Origin: CAZKGE01 sp964541695
Lineage (GTDB): Bacteria > Bacillota > Clostridia > Christensenellales > CAG-138
Assembly (NCBI GenBank): GCA_964541695.1
Contig: CAZIRB010000001.1
Span: 14,448 to 78,447, forward strand
Length of the DNA: 64,000 bases
Direction: 5' to 3'
The notes below the pieces were generated by a model, which saw nothing but the letters and a program-made list of their open reading frames with translations, was not told the origin of the DNA and did not search any database. Of this stretch, positions 43,620 to 52,582 are shown piece by piece. Within the stretch, counting starts at the first letter, position 1. Each line of letters starts with the position of its first letter. Position numbers and translations under genes: made by a program.

Positions 43620-44660
43620 ATGGATTACGAACGCTGCGAACATATCGTTACGGACTACGCTATGCGGCTGCTCGCGGTCGACAGCCCGAGCGGCTTCACC
43701 GACCGCGTGATCGCGCTGGTGGAAAGCCTTGCCGCGGAACTTGGGTACGCCTCGCGCAAAACGCGGCGCGGCAACCTGATCGTGTCCGTGCCGGGGCGCG
43801 ACGAGAGCCGCACCGTGGCCCTGGCCTCGCACGTGGACACGCTGGGGCTGATGGTGCGCGCCGTAAAGGACAACGGCGAGCTGCTCATCACGCCGATCGG
43901 CGGGCCGCTGCTGCCGACGCTCGACGGCGAGTACTGCCGTATCTACGCGCGCGACGGCCGCGTCTATACGGGCACGAGCCTGTCGATGTCGCCCGCTGCG
44001 CACGTGTTCAAGGACGCCAGGACGCGCCCGCGCGACGACGAGAACATGTACGTGCGCATCGACGCCGTCGTGAAAAGCCGCGAGGACGTGCTCGCGCTCG
44101 GCGTCGGCGTCGGCGACTACGTCTGCATCGATCCCAAGTGTACGCTGACCGAGACGGGTTTTCTCAAGTCGCGCTTTATCGACGACAAGGGCAGCGCCGC
44201 CTGCCTGCTCACGATGCTCAAGCTGATGCGGGACGCTTCCGCGCGCCCGCGCTGCAATGCGGAGTTTGTATTCACCGTCTATGAGGAGGTCGGCAGCGGC
44301 GGCGCGACCGTGCCGGACGGTCTCGACGAGCTGCTCATCGTCGACATGGGCTGTATCGGCCAGGACTTAAGCTGCAGCGAGCGGCAGGTCTCCATCTGCG
44401 CCAAGGACTCCGGCGGGCCGTACGATTACGCGATGACGTCGCGCCTCGTGGCGCTCGCGCGCGAGCACGGCATCGACTGCGCCGTGGATGTGTACCCGCT
44501 GTATACCTCCGACGCCGCCGTTGCCTGGCGCGCCGGGCACGACGTGCCCGCCGCGCTGATCGGCCCCGGCGTGCACGCCTCGCACGGCATGGAGCGCACG
44601 CATTTGACCGCGCTCGCCGGCACCGTGCGGCTGCTCGGGCTGTATCTGGAGTGCGAGTAG
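43620..44660 (+). CDS. M42 metallo-aminopeptidase, paralogue 4
   Basis: The 346-residue protein has 'LASHVDTLG', 'RFIDDKGSA', 'TVYEEVGSGG', 'LIVDMGCIG' and 'GVHASHGMERTH', so the metal site is complete although it belongs to a more distant M42 branch than paralogues 1-3. It follows paralogue 3 by nine bases with GGGGAG before the ATG. It ends the salvage operon. Confidence 0.9.
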   Translation: MDYERCEHIVTDYAMRLLAVDSPSGFTDRVIALVESLAAELGYASRKTRRGNLIVSVPGRDESRTVALASHVDTLGLMVRAVKDNGELLITPIGGPLLPTLDGEYCRIYARDGRVYTGTSLSMSPAAHVFKDARTRPRDDENMYVRIDAVVKSREDVLALGVGVGDYVCIDPKCTLTETGFLKSRFIDDKGSAACLLTMLKLMRDASARPRCNAEFVFTVYEEVGSGGATVPDGLDELLIVDMGCIGQDLSCSERQVSICAKDSGGPYDYAMTSRLVALAREHGIDCAVDVYPLYTSDAAVAWRAGHDVPAALIGPGVHASHGMERTHLTALAGTVRLLGLYLECE

Positions 44661-44690
44661 GGACGGAGGAAAAGGGAACGGGGAGCGGGG

Positions 44691-44952
44691 AACGTTGAGG
44701 GCTCCCCACAGTTCGCAATGGTCGCGGTGCGTTGCGGCTAAAGCCGCTGCCTTCCGCTTCCTTGCTCACTGGGCCTGTGCCTTGCTTCATCCGCCACTGG
44801 CGGCGCTCGGCTGCGGCCCCTCCAAACACCCGCCAAAGGGCCGGAGGCCCTTTGGAAACCCCAATATGGGGCAGCAGGCAAAGTTACGCGTCCGACAGGA
44901 TGGGATTCCAAAGGGATGTATCCCTTTGGCCGGGTGCGGGGTGGAGCCCCGC
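44691..44952. repeat. Composite palindromic intergenic repeat, copy 5
   Basis: Left half from AACGTTGAGGGCTCC through a truncated CACAGTTCGCAATGGTCGC arm, the CTTGCTCACTGGGCC...CGGCGCTCGGCTGCGG module and CCAAAGGGCC / GGCCCTTTGGAAACCC. Right half (44903-44952): ATTCCAAAGGGA, TCCCTTTGGCCGGG, GGGGTGGAGCCCCGC. No gene is present in 44661-45021. Confidence 0.8.
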
Positions 44953-44970
44953 ATATATTCTTCCTTGCAT

Positions 44971-44998
44971 AAAAGAAGCCGCCTGTGCAGGCGGCTTC
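44971..44998 (-). terminator. Terminator of the aminotransferase gene
   Basis: A 9-bp stem GAAGCCGCC / GGCGGCTTC (44975-44983 with 44990-44998) is followed on the minus strand by TTTT. Confidence 0.75.
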
Positions 44999-45021
44999 TT
45001 CGCACCAACGTTCTTAATCTA

Positions 45022-46215
45022 TCAATGCGTCCGGTTATACTCCTTTATCCCGAGCGCGAGCAGGTCCATGGCGCGCTCGAGGTCGGCCTGCTTGAGCACG
45101 TAGGCGATGCGGATCTCGTCGACGCCCTTGCCGGGGGTGGCGTAGAATCCCTCGCCGGGTGCGAACATGACGGTCTCGCCGTTGTCCGAAAAATCGGTCA
45201 AAAGCCACTTCTGGAACGTGTCGGCGTTGTCGACGGGGAGCTTTGCCATCATATAGAACGCTCCCTTGGGCTCGGCGCAGACGACGCCGGGAATCTCGCG
45301 GAGCTTATTGTAGCACGTGTCGCGGCGCAGCTTATACTCGATGCGGACCTTGTCGAAATAGTCCGCGGGCACGGAGTACAGCGCGGCGGAGGCGAGCTGG
45401 TCGAGCGTGGCGACGGAGAGGCGCGCTTGCTGGAACTTTAAGACCTGCTGGCCAAGCTCCTTATTGCGGGTCAGCACGGCGCCGATGCGCGCGCCGCAGG
45501 CGGAGAAGCGCTTGGAGACGGAGTCGATGATGATCGCGTTCTGATCGACGGTACTGACGCTGCCGAGCGACTGCAGCGGCTCGCCGGCGTAGACGAACTC
45601 GCGGTAGACCTCGTCGGCGATCAGGAACAGGTCGTGCTTTTTGGCTATGTCCGCGATCATGAGCATCTCGTCGGGCGTAAGCACCGCGCCGGTCGGGTTG
45701 CCGGGGTTTGTGAACATGATTGCGCGCGTTTTATCGGTGATCAGCGCCTCGATGCGGCTGCGCTCGGCGTAATGATAGCCGTCGGCGGGGCCGGTGGTCA
45801 GCGGCCGGATCACGCCGCCCGCGGCGTTAACGAACGTGTTGTAGTTGGGATAGAACGGCTCGGGAATAATGATCTCGCTGCCCTCGTCGAGGATGCTGAG
45901 CAACACGAACAAAAGCGCCTCGCTGCCGCCGGTCGTGATGAAGATCTCGCCCTCGTCGTAGTGGATGCCGATGTCGTCGTAATATTTCTGCACCGCGCCG
46001 ATCATCTCCGGCATGCCGGGGGACGGCGCGTAGGCGAGCACGGGCAGCTCAAAGTTGCGGATCGCGTCGAAAAACGCGTCCGGCGTCTCAATATCGGGCT
46101 GGCCGATGTTGAGATGGTAGATCTTCTTGCCGGCCGCCTTGGCCGCGACCGCGAACGGATGGAACTTGCGCATCGGGGACAGGCCGGATTTGAGCGCTTT
46201 GTCGGACAGTTTCAT
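45022..46215 (-). CDS. Class I/II PLP aminotransferase (aspartate-aminotransferase-like)
   Basis: The 397-residue fold-type I enzyme has 'LNIGQPDIETPDAFFDAI', 'EIFITTGGSEALLFVLL', 'FTNPGNPTGAVL', the Schiff-base Lys in 'SVSKRFSACGARIG' and the carboxylate-binding Arg in 'EIRIAYVL'. Amino-acid specificity cannot be read from the sequence; Asp/Ala/aromatic substrates are possible. AGGAGG precedes the ATG and a TTGACA-18-TATAAT promoter drives it. It is divergent from the ATP-grasp gene. Confidence 0.9.
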   Translation of the reverse strand: MKLSDKALKSGLSPMRKFHPFAVAAKAAGKKIYHLNIGQPDIETPDAFFDAIRNFELPVLAYAPSPGMPEMIGAVQKYYDDIGIHYDEGEIFITTGGSEALLFVLLSILDEGSEIIIPEPFYPNYNTFVNAAGGVIRPLTTGPADGYHYAERSRIEALITDKTRAIMFTNPGNPTGAVLTPDEMLMIADIAKKHDLFLIADEVYREFVYAGEPLQSLGSVSTVDQNAIIIDSVSKRFSACGARIGAVLTRNKELGQQVLKFQQARLSVATLDQLASAALYSVPADYFDKVRIEYKLRRDTCYNKLREIPGVVCAEPKGAFYMMAKLPVDNADTFQKWLLTDFSDNGETVMFAPGEGFYATPGKGVDEIRIAYVLKQADLERAMDLLALGIKEYNRTH

Positions 46216-46250
46216 GATAACCTCCTGATCTTCCGATCTACATTGCTACC

Positions 46251-46280
46251 ATTATATTTCGCGCGTAAATACCCTGTCAA
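46251..46280 (-). promoter_or_regulatory. Promoter of the aminotransferase gene
   Basis: On the minus strand perfect TTGACA (46275-46280), 18 bases, perfect TATAAT (46251-46256), about 35 bases before the start codon. Confidence 0.8.
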
Positions 46281-46343
46281 GCCAACGCGGGCGGGGGTCG
46301 AATTGTTGGAGAAAACGCGGCGGAACAAACCGAAAAATAGAGA

Positions 46344-46372
46344 TTGACGGATGAAATAAAACGCAGTATAAC
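46344..46372 (+). promoter_or_regulatory. Promoter of the ATP-grasp ligase gene
   Basis: TTGACG (46344-46349), 17 bases, TATAAC (46367-46372). The TTG that could be read as a start codon at 46344 is the -35 box. Confidence 0.75.
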
Positions 46373-46433
46373 GTACAGGTACGGACCGTTTTGGTCCGCG
46401 ATTTTGCGTAGAAGAAAGCGAAGTGAACAAAAT

Positions 46434-47465
46434 ATGGAAGCGCGCGAAGAGGACGTTCCGCTCCCGGAACCAAAGACCGTCGGCATCATCTACAACCTCA
46501 AGAAGGGGGTCAGGACCGACGTTCCGGACGCGGAGGCGGAGCTTGACAGCATCGAAACCGTTCACGCGATCGAACATGTGCTCAATGGCCGCGGATACGC
46601 CACCGTTCTGCTCGAGGCGGACCGGGAGCTTCCGAAAAAGCTGGCCGAGACGCGCATCGACATCGCGTTTAATATTGCCGAGGGGCTGAGCGGCCGCGGC
46701 CGCGAGGCGCAGGTGCCGGCCCTTTTGGACATGATGGGCATTCCGTACACGGGCTCGGACGCGACGACGCTGTGCCTCGCGCTCGACAAGGCGCTGACCA
46801 AGCGCCTGCTCGCGTCGTATCACATCAAAACGCCGCAGTACGTGCTGGTCTCGCGCGACGAACCGGCAAAGTATAAACATCTGCGCTTTCCCGTGATCGT
46901 CAAGCCGAACGCCGAGGGCTCGAGCAAGGGGATCTCCGAGATCAGCGTCGCCGAGTCGGCCGAGGAGCTGAGGATGCTCGTGCGGCGGAACCTCGAGCTG
47001 TACCATGAGGACATGCTGATCGAGGAATATGTGCACGGCCGCGAGTTCACCGTCGGCGTGCTCGGAAACGGCAAATCGACGCGCGTGTTCTCGCCGATGG
47101 AGATCGTCTACCGGCGCAACACGCAGGGCGCGTACCGCGTGTACAGCTACACCGTCAAGCAGAATTTCCTCGATTACGTGCACTACGAGTGCCCGGCCCG
47201 GCTCGGCGCCCAGACCGAGAAGCGCATGATGGCCACCGCGCGCCGCGTGTTCGAGGTGCTCGGCTGCCGCGATTTTTCGCGTATCGACTTCCGGCTCACC
47301 GATGACGAAAAGGAGCTGTATTTCATCGAGATCAACCCGCTGCCGGGTCTCGCGCCGTCGTATAGCGACTTCCCGATGCTCGCGGGCTTTTGCGGCATGC
47401 CGTACGACGAGCTCGTCGCGGGCGTGCTGTCCGCGGCGCTCGAGCGCTGCGATCCGGAAAAATAA
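46434..47465 (+). CDS. ATP-grasp ligase, D-alanine--D-alanine ligase-like
   Basis: The 343-residue protein has the Ddl-type order: 'FNIAEGLSGRGREAQVPALL', 'GIPYTGSDATTLCLALDK', 'PVIVKPNAEGSSKGI', and the metal site 'YFIEINPLPGLAPSYSDFP'. The N-terminal domain is short and lacks the canonical 'HGxxGEDG' of true Ddl ('AEGLSGRGRE' instead), as in the widely distributed Ddl-related ligases of unknown substrate. ATG 46434 is used because the longer frame begins at the -35 box. Confidence 0.85.
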   Translation: MEAREEDVPLPEPKTVGIIYNLKKGVRTDVPDAEAELDSIETVHAIEHVLNGRGYATVLLEADRELPKKLAETRIDIAFNIAEGLSGRGREAQVPALLDMMGIPYTGSDATTLCLALDKALTKRLLASYHIKTPQYVLVSRDEPAKYKHLRFPVIVKPNAEGSSKGISEISVAESAEELRMLVRRNLELYHEDMLIEEYVHGREFTVGVLGNGKSTRVFSPMEIVYRRNTQGAYRVYSYTVKQNFLDYVHYECPARLGAQTEKRMMATARRVFEVLGCRDFSRIDFRLTDDEKELYFIEINPLPGLAPSYSDFPMLAGFCGMPYDELVAGVLSAALERCDPEK

Positions 47466-47559
47466 GGCAAAATCCTGCGCGGCGCGTCCCGCCGCCATAT
47501 TTGTGACGCAATCGCCAACGGCCTGCTCAAATCGTAAAAAACGCAACGCATTCGTTCAC

Positions 47560-47599
47560 GCGGATCCGCTTTATTCGGGGCGGATCCGCACATTATACT
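47560..47599 (+). promoter_or_regulatory. Paired 10-bp palindromes at the htrA promoter
   Basis: GCGGATCCGC occurs at 47560-47569 and again at 47580-47589, centres exactly 20 bases apart (two helical turns), just upstream of a -10 box TATACT (47594-47599). The -35 region between them is poor, so the pair looks like a binding site for a dimeric regulator. Confidence 0.5.
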
Positions 47600-47639
47600 A
47601 TGGGCAACACCACACAAAGAGAAAAGAGGGAAAAATCGT

Positions 47640-48986
47640 ATGAGCGATGGATTCGAATATGTTCCCGAACAGGACCGCGACGCGGCGGAACAGCAGCAGC
47701 GGGAAACGCCTATTTATCAGGAGCCGGGCTCGGCGCCGGAGCGGCCGCGGCCCGAGAAAAAGCGCCGCCCGTGGCTGACCACGATCGCCATGGCGGTCGT
47801 GTTCGGCCTGATCGCGGGCTCCGTGATGGTCGGCGTCAACGCGGCGGCCGGCACGATCGGCGTTTCCGGATCGCAGGCCGCGCAGTCGGGCGTGCCCGCC
47901 GGCGACGGGAAGGTGGCGCTGGCCAAGGCGGACGACTCGACCAAAGCGCCGGTTACGGCGGCGGCCGGCGCAGGCGGGTACACGGTGGCCGAGGTCGCCG
48001 CGAACGACATGCCCGCGATCGTCGCCATCACGAACAAGAGCATCCAGGAGATTCAGAACTACTTCTTCTTCGGCGGCGGCACGCAGCAGTACGAGAGCGA
48101 GAGCAGCGGCAGCGGCATCATCATCGGCCAGACGGACGCCGAGCTTTTGGTCGCGACCAACTACCACGTGGTCTCCGGCGCGAACACGCTCTCCGTTGCG
48201 TTTGTCGACAACAGCGCCGCCGAGGCGCAGGTCAAGGGCACCGACGCCGATAACGATCTCGCGGTCATCGCGGTGAAGCTGTCCGACGTTTCGGCCGATA
48301 CGCTCAAGGCGATCAAGGTCATTACGATCGGCGATTCCGACGCGCTCGTCGTGGGCGAGCAGGTCGTGGCCATCGGCAACGCGTTGGGTTACGGCCAGTC
48401 CGTGACGGCCGGCTACATCAGCGCGCTCAACCGCGAGGTGACGGTCGACGGCCTCGCCAGGAAGCTGATCCAGACCGACGCCGCGATCAATCCCGGCAAC
48501 AGCGGCGGCGCGCTCCTGAACATGAAGGGCGAGCTGATCGGCATCAACGCGGTCAAGTACGCGGACAGCGCCGTTGAGGGCATGGGCTACGCGATCCCGA
48601 TCTCGACCGCCGAGCCGATCCTGAACGATCTGATGAACCATGAGACGCGCTACAAGGTTGCCGCGAGCGACGCGTCGTACCTCGGCATCACGTGCGCGAC
48701 CGTCACGAGCGAGGCGGTCAGCATGTACGGCATGCCGCAGGGCGCGTACGTCGCCGAGGTGACCGAGAACGGCCCCGCCGCAAAGGGCGGCATGCTCAAG
48801 GGCGATATCATCGTCAAGCTCGACGGCGAGTCCGTCACAAGCTCGAACGGCTTGGTCGAACTGCTCGGCTATTACGCGGCCGGCACGACCGTGCAGGTCA
48901 CCGTCGCCCGCGCGAACAACGGCCAGTACGCCGAGCAGCAGCTCACCGTCACGCTGGGCAGCAAGGCGGACGCGAAGGCGTCGTAA
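47640..48986 (+). CDS. htrA: HtrA/DegP-like membrane-anchored serine protease with PDZ domain
   Basis: The 448-residue protein has a hydrophilic Glu/Gln/Pro-rich cytoplasmic head (1-43), one membrane helix ('LTTIAMAVVFGLIAGSVMVG', about 46-65), an Ala/Gly-rich linker, and a trypsin-fold domain with His in 'VATNYHVVSGA', Asp in 'DADNDLAVIAV' and Ser in 'NPGNSGGALLN'. A single PDZ domain follows ('AYVAEVTENGPAAKGGMLKG'). It is the standard Gram-positive envelope quality-control protease. GAGGGAAAAA precedes the ATG. Confidence 0.94.
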   Translation: MSDGFEYVPEQDRDAAEQQQRETPIYQEPGSAPERPRPEKKRRPWLTTIAMAVVFGLIAGSVMVGVNAAAGTIGVSGSQAAQSGVPAGDGKVALAKADDSTKAPVTAAAGAGGYTVAEVAANDMPAIVAITNKSIQEIQNYFFFGGGTQQYESESSGSGIIIGQTDAELLVATNYHVVSGANTLSVAFVDNSAAEAQVKGTDADNDLAVIAVKLSDVSADTLKAIKVITIGDSDALVVGEQVVAIGNALGYGQSVTAGYISALNREVTVDGLARKLIQTDAAINPGNSGGALLNMKGELIGINAVKYADSAVEGMGYAIPISTAEPILNDLMNHETRYKVAASDASYLGITCATVTSEAVSMYGMPQGAYVAEVTENGPAAKGGMLKGDIIVKLDGESVTSSNGLVELLGYYAAGTTVQVTVARANNGQYAEQQLTVTLGSKADAKAS

Positions 48987-48994
48987 GAAGGGGA

Positions 48995-49328
48995 ACGAAG
49001 GGAACGAGGGACGTTCGGGGCCGTTGCCCCCGGCCCGGAAAGGGGAACGGTCGGGGGCTCCGCCCCCAAACCCCTGCCAAAGGGGGGGAACAGTCCACAG
49101 TTCGCAATGGTCGCACACGCCCTTTTGGGCCTGTGCTTCCTTGCTCACTGGGCCTCGCTTTATCCGCCACAGGCGGCGCTCAGCTTCGGCCCCTTTTGGA
49201 AACCCGAAGGAACAGCAGTGGACATAAGCGCGCTCCCAAAACACCAGCCTCCCGCATCTTTTGCTTCTTTTCTTTAAGAAAACAAGCGGGGGATTGGGGG
49301 CGGAGCCCCCAACGTCCCCCCGTTCCCC
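48995..49328. repeat. Composite palindromic intergenic repeat, copy 6 (extended)
   Basis: Left half from GGTCGGGGGCTCCGCCCCC (about 49048), a CTGCCAAAGGGGG segment, the CCACAGTTCGCAATGGTCGC arm (49092), the CTTGCTCACTGGGCC...CAGGCGGCGCTCAGCTTCGG module and TTTTGGAAACCC. After a spacer the right half is CTTCTTTTCTTTAAGAAAAC, then GCGGGGG and GGGGGCGGAGCCCCC (49299-49313) and AACGTCCC. The 401-base gap 48987-49387 has no gene. Confidence 0.8.
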
Positions 49329-49334
49329 TCAACG

Positions 49335-49364
49335 CAAAAAAGGAGCGGTTCACCCGCTCCTTTT
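49335..49364 (-). terminator. Terminator of the DUF368 gene
   Basis: AAAAGGAGCGG / CCGCTCCTTTT stem with a short loop, followed on the minus strand by TTTTTT, 24 bases past the stop codon. Confidence 0.75.
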
Positions 49365-49387
49365 CTAATCCCCAAAACACATCCACC

Positions 49388-50293
49388 CTATTCCGCGGAC
49401 TCCTGCGGTGCGGGCGCGGCCTGCGCGGCCTGTTGTTCGGCGGCCTCGGCCGGGTGCTTTTTGCTCCAGCGATCCATAAAGAACGAAGCGGCAAAACCAA
49501 CGGCGGCGGTGCCGACGCAGAGCAGCGCCTCGCCCGCGCCCGAAAACGAGGTGGGGATGATCGGGATCGTGGACGCGATGACGAAGCCGATCACGCAGTG
49601 GAACGCGATGCCGTAATGCTTCTCGAACAGGCGGCTGACGAGCCGGGCCAGGAGCAGCACGGTGGCGGCGATGCCGATCGCAAACGGGAACAGCACGACG
49701 GGGTCGAGCTGCGAGATGCCCTCCGAGAGCGGCTGGTACAGGCCGAAAAGGAGCAAGAGCGACGACGAGCTCATGCCGGGCACGATCAGGCTGATGCCCC
49801 AGAGCACGCCGCAGAACACGTACCACCCGAACGACGGCACGAGCGCCGTCTGCGTCCCGGCCTTGACGAGGTGGAAAAACGCCCAGAGCGCGGAAGTGCT
49901 CAGCGCGAGCGCGGCCCACATGGGCTTGGTGCGGCCGAAACGCGCGCTCTCGGCAAACAGCGACGGGAACGTGCCGAGGATCAGGCCGATGAACAGGCTT
50001 GTCACGGCGGCGGCGTCCTGCTCGAGGAAGTTTGCGATCACGCCGGCCAAGAGAACGAAGCCGAGCGCCCAGCCGACGCCGACGGGCGTGAGCAGTCTCC
50101 AGTAGCGCAGAAAATTGCGGATCGGGTGGGACAGTATCGCCATCATGGGCTGATAGATGCCGAACGCGACGCAGAGAACGCCGCCGGAGATGCCGGGTAA
50201 AATCGCGCCCGCGCCGATGACGGCGCCCTGAAACATGCGGATTAAAATGTTGCGCAGCGAAAATAGTACGCCTGGTCTGTCAGTATCTGTCAT
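49388..50293 (-). CDS. DUF368 polytopic membrane protein
   Basis: The 301-residue protein has 8-9 membrane helices and the DUF368 signatures 'MFQGAVIGAGAILPGISGGV' and 'GISLIVPGMSSSSLLLLFGLY'. DUF368 proteins are implicated in undecaprenyl-phosphate handling in Gram-positive bacteria (PopT-type). The C-terminus is a Glu/Ala/Pro-rich tail. ATG 50293 is eight bases after AAGGAG; ATG 50299 is too close to it. Confidence 0.85.
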   Translation of the reverse strand: MTDTDRPGVLFSLRNILIRMFQGAVIGAGAILPGISGGVLCVAFGIYQPMMAILSHPIRNFLRYWRLLTPVGVGWALGFVLLAGVIANFLEQDAAAVTSLFIGLILGTFPSLFAESARFGRTKPMWAALALSTSALWAFFHLVKAGTQTALVPSFGWYVFCGVLWGISLIVPGMSSSSLLLLFGLYQPLSEGISQLDPVVLFPFAIGIAATVLLLARLVSRLFEKHYGIAFHCVIGFVIASTIPIIPTSFSGAGEALLCVGTAAVGFAASFFMDRWSKKHPAEAAEQQAAQAAPAPQESAE

Positions 50294-50398
50294 TTCCATA
50301 CTCCTTGCCCCTCTAGTATACGACGAAAAAAACGTCCGCGGCAACGCGAAGTTATGACGAAAATGCAAAAATTGCGGTTTTTCATGCAATTCTCATGT

Positions 50399-50498
50399 NN
50401 NNNNNNNNNNNNNNNNNNNNNNNNNNNNNNNNNNNNNNNNNNNNNNNNNNNNNNNNNNNNNNNNNNNNNNNNNNNNNNNNNNNNNNNNNNNNNNNNNN
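50399..50498. other. Scaffold gap (100 N)
   Basis: The 100-base N run between the DUF368 promoter region and the terminator of the ior operon is a standard scaffold placeholder; real length unknown. Confidence 0.95.
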
Positions 50499-50501
50499 AA
50501 T

Positions 50502-50538
50502 CAAAACGCCCGCCGAGGGGAACGCGGCGGGCGTTTTG
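50502..50538 (-). terminator. Terminator of the aromatic amino acid oxidation operon
   Basis: A 14-bp stem CAAAACGCCCGCCG / CGGCGGGCGTTTTG (50502-50515 with 50525-50538), ending in TTTTG on the minus strand, 20 bases past the acyl-CoA synthetase stop. Confidence 0.75.
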
Positions 50539-50557
50539 GGGGCATTTGCGCTTCTTT

Positions 50558-52582
50558 TCAGCGCAAAATCATGCGCGCATCGGCGACGACGGCGCCCTGT
50601 TCGTAGGCAAACACGGGGTTGAGGTCCACCTCGGCGATCTCCTCGTGGCGGAACATTAAAAGCGACAGCTTGGCGAGCATGTCGGCGAGCGCCCCGACGT
50701 CGCAGGGCTTGGCGCCGCGCGCGCCGGATAGCAGCTTGTACGCCTTGACGGAGCGGATCATGGCGAGCGCCTCGTCGTGCGAGAGCGGCGCGACCATCAG
50801 CGAAATATCGCGCATGGTCTCGGTGAACACGCCGCCCAGGCCGAACACCGCCACGGGGCCGAACGTCGCGTCACGCACGAGGCCCATGATGACCTCGACG
50901 CCTTTAGCGAGCATCGGGTACACGATCGCGCCGGAGAAGTCGTGGCCGTCGCACACGGCCCTGAGCGCGGCAAACGCGGCTTCGGCCTCCGATTCGTCCC
51001 GGATGTTCAGCTTCACGCCGCCCACGTCGGACTTGTGCAGGATGTCGCGCGAGACAATCTTCATGCAGACGGGGAAGCCGAGCCCCTTGGCGATCGACGC
51101 GGCTTCGGCACTGGTGTGCGCCACGCCGTGCGGCGGCGTCGAGATGCCGAGGTGATCCAGTATCTCCATCGCGTCCGGCTCGAGGATAAAGTCCTTGCCG
51201 AGCGGCTTTGCCGGAACGTCCGCGCGCAGCAGGCCGCGCACGCCGGTATCGTGGCACAGCGCGGACAGGCCGACGGCCGCGCACTCCCCGGAGGGGAAGC
51301 AGGGCACGTTCGCGGTTTCGAGCGCGGCGAGCGCAAGGTCGATGTCCGAGCCGACCGCAAACTGCGCGAGCACGGGCTTACCGTGCTTGGTTGACGCATT
51401 GGCGACGGCCTCGGCGACCGGCAGCGCCGCCAGGTACGGCGTGCCGACGTAGATCACGACGGCCGCGTCGAACGCGGGCAGCAGCCGGTCGAGCGCCGCG
51501 CCGTAGTGTTCCGCGGTGCCCTCGACCGTGACGTCGATCGGGTTGCTGAGGCCGGAGAGCGGGGGCAGGACCGCGCGGAGCGCGGCCTTGAGCGTTTCGC
51601 CAGGCGCGGCGGCGTCGAGGCCAAGCTGGGCCAGCCGGTCCGCGGTGAGCACGCCGGGGCCGCCGCTGTTCGTCACGACCGCCACGCGACTGCCGATGCC
51701 CTTGGCGCTTGGGAACGCCGCGAGCGCCTTGCACGCGTCGACCATCTCGGCCACGGACGCGACGCGCAGCGCGCCGCATTTACGGAAGGCCGCGTCGTAC
51801 GCGTCGTCGGAGCCGGCCATGGCCCCGGTGTGGGACTGCGCCGCGCGCGCGCCGGTGCTCGTTCGGCCGGACTTGATGATGACGACGGGCTTCTTGGCGG
51901 TGGCGGCGGACAGCGCGTCCATAAACGCGCGGCCGTCCCGGACGTTCTCGACGTACATGGCGATCACGTCCGTACCCGGGTCGTCGGCGAGGCCGGAAAG
52001 CAGCGTGACGGCGTTGAGGTCCGGCCCGTTGCCGTAGCTTAGAAACTTCGCCACGCCGAGTCCGCGCGCCTTGGATTCGCTCATGAACACGCCGCCGATC
52101 GCGCCGCTCTGCGAGATCAGCGACACGCGGCCGGGGCTTGGCGCGGCCTCGAGCGTCGCCACGAGGCCGATCTCGGTGTTCACGATGCCCGCGCAGTTCG
52201 GGCCGACGTAGCGGATGCCGTATTCCCTGGCCGCGTCCGCGACCGCGTTTTCAAGCTCCGCGTTGCCGGCCTCCGAGAAACCGGAGGAGATGATGACCGC
52301 GGCGCGCACACCCGCCTTGCCCGCGTCGCGCAGCACGTCCGGCACGGTCTGCGCCGGGGACGCGATCACGACGAGGTCGACGGGGGCGGGGATGTCGCAG
52401 ACGGAGACGTAACCCGTCCGTCCGCGCACGCCCGCGGCCTTGGGATTGACGCAGAATACGGCTTCGTAGCCGCCGTCGAGTATGCGCTCGGCAAGCACCG
52501 CGCCGAGCTTGCCCGGCGAGGCCGAGCCCGCGACCGCCACGGCGCGCGGATACAGCATGGCGTGCAGCGCGTCGTTCTTCAT
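50558..52582 (-). CDS. ADP-forming acyl-CoA (acetate/arylacetate--CoA) synthetase, fused alpha-beta
   Basis: The 674-residue protein has a CoA-binding domain ('AVAVAGSASPGKLGAVLAER'), two ligase-CoA domains with the phospho-His in 'AAQSHTGAMAGSDDAYDAAF' (near 256), and a C-terminal ATP-grasp domain ('FPVCMKIVSRDILHKSDVGG'). It makes ATP from an acyl-CoA. Last in the operon after iorB (ATGA overlap), so the natural substrates are the aryl-acetyl-CoA products of IorAB: phenylacetyl-, hydroxyphenylacetyl- or indoleacetyl-CoA. Confidence 0.93.
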   Translation of the reverse strand: MKNDALHAMLYPRAVAVAGSASPGKLGAVLAERILDGGYEAVFCVNPKAAGVRGRTGYVSVCDIPAPVDLVVIASPAQTVPDVLRDAGKAGVRAAVIISSGFSEAGNAELENAVADAAREYGIRYVGPNCAGIVNTEIGLVATLEAAPSPGRVSLISQSGAIGGVFMSESKARGLGVAKFLSYGNGPDLNAVTLLSGLADDPGTDVIAMYVENVRDGRAFMDALSAATAKKPVVIIKSGRTSTGARAAQSHTGAMAGSDDAYDAAFRKCGALRVASVAEMVDACKALAAFPSAKGIGSRVAVVTNSGGPGVLTADRLAQLGLDAAAPGETLKAALRAVLPPLSGLSNPIDVTVEGTAEHYGAALDRLLPAFDAAVVIYVGTPYLAALPVAEAVANASTKHGKPVLAQFAVGSDIDLALAALETANVPCFPSGECAAVGLSALCHDTGVRGLLRADVPAKPLGKDFILEPDAMEILDHLGISTPPHGVAHTSAEAASIAKGLGFPVCMKIVSRDILHKSDVGGVKLNIRDESEAEAAFAALRAVCDGHDFSGAIVYPMLAKGVEVIMGLVRDATFGPVAVFGLGGVFTETMRDISLMVAPLSHDEALAMIRSVKAYKLLSGARGAKPCDVGALADMLAKLSLLMFRHEEIAEVDLNPVFAYEQGAVVADARMILR

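Noticed and set aside
46221..46242. CTTCCGATCT near 46230, resembling the end of an Illumina adapter
   Set aside because: Only ten bases match, and it is embedded between an intact ribosome site and promoter that make sense together; chance similarity is more likely than contamination.
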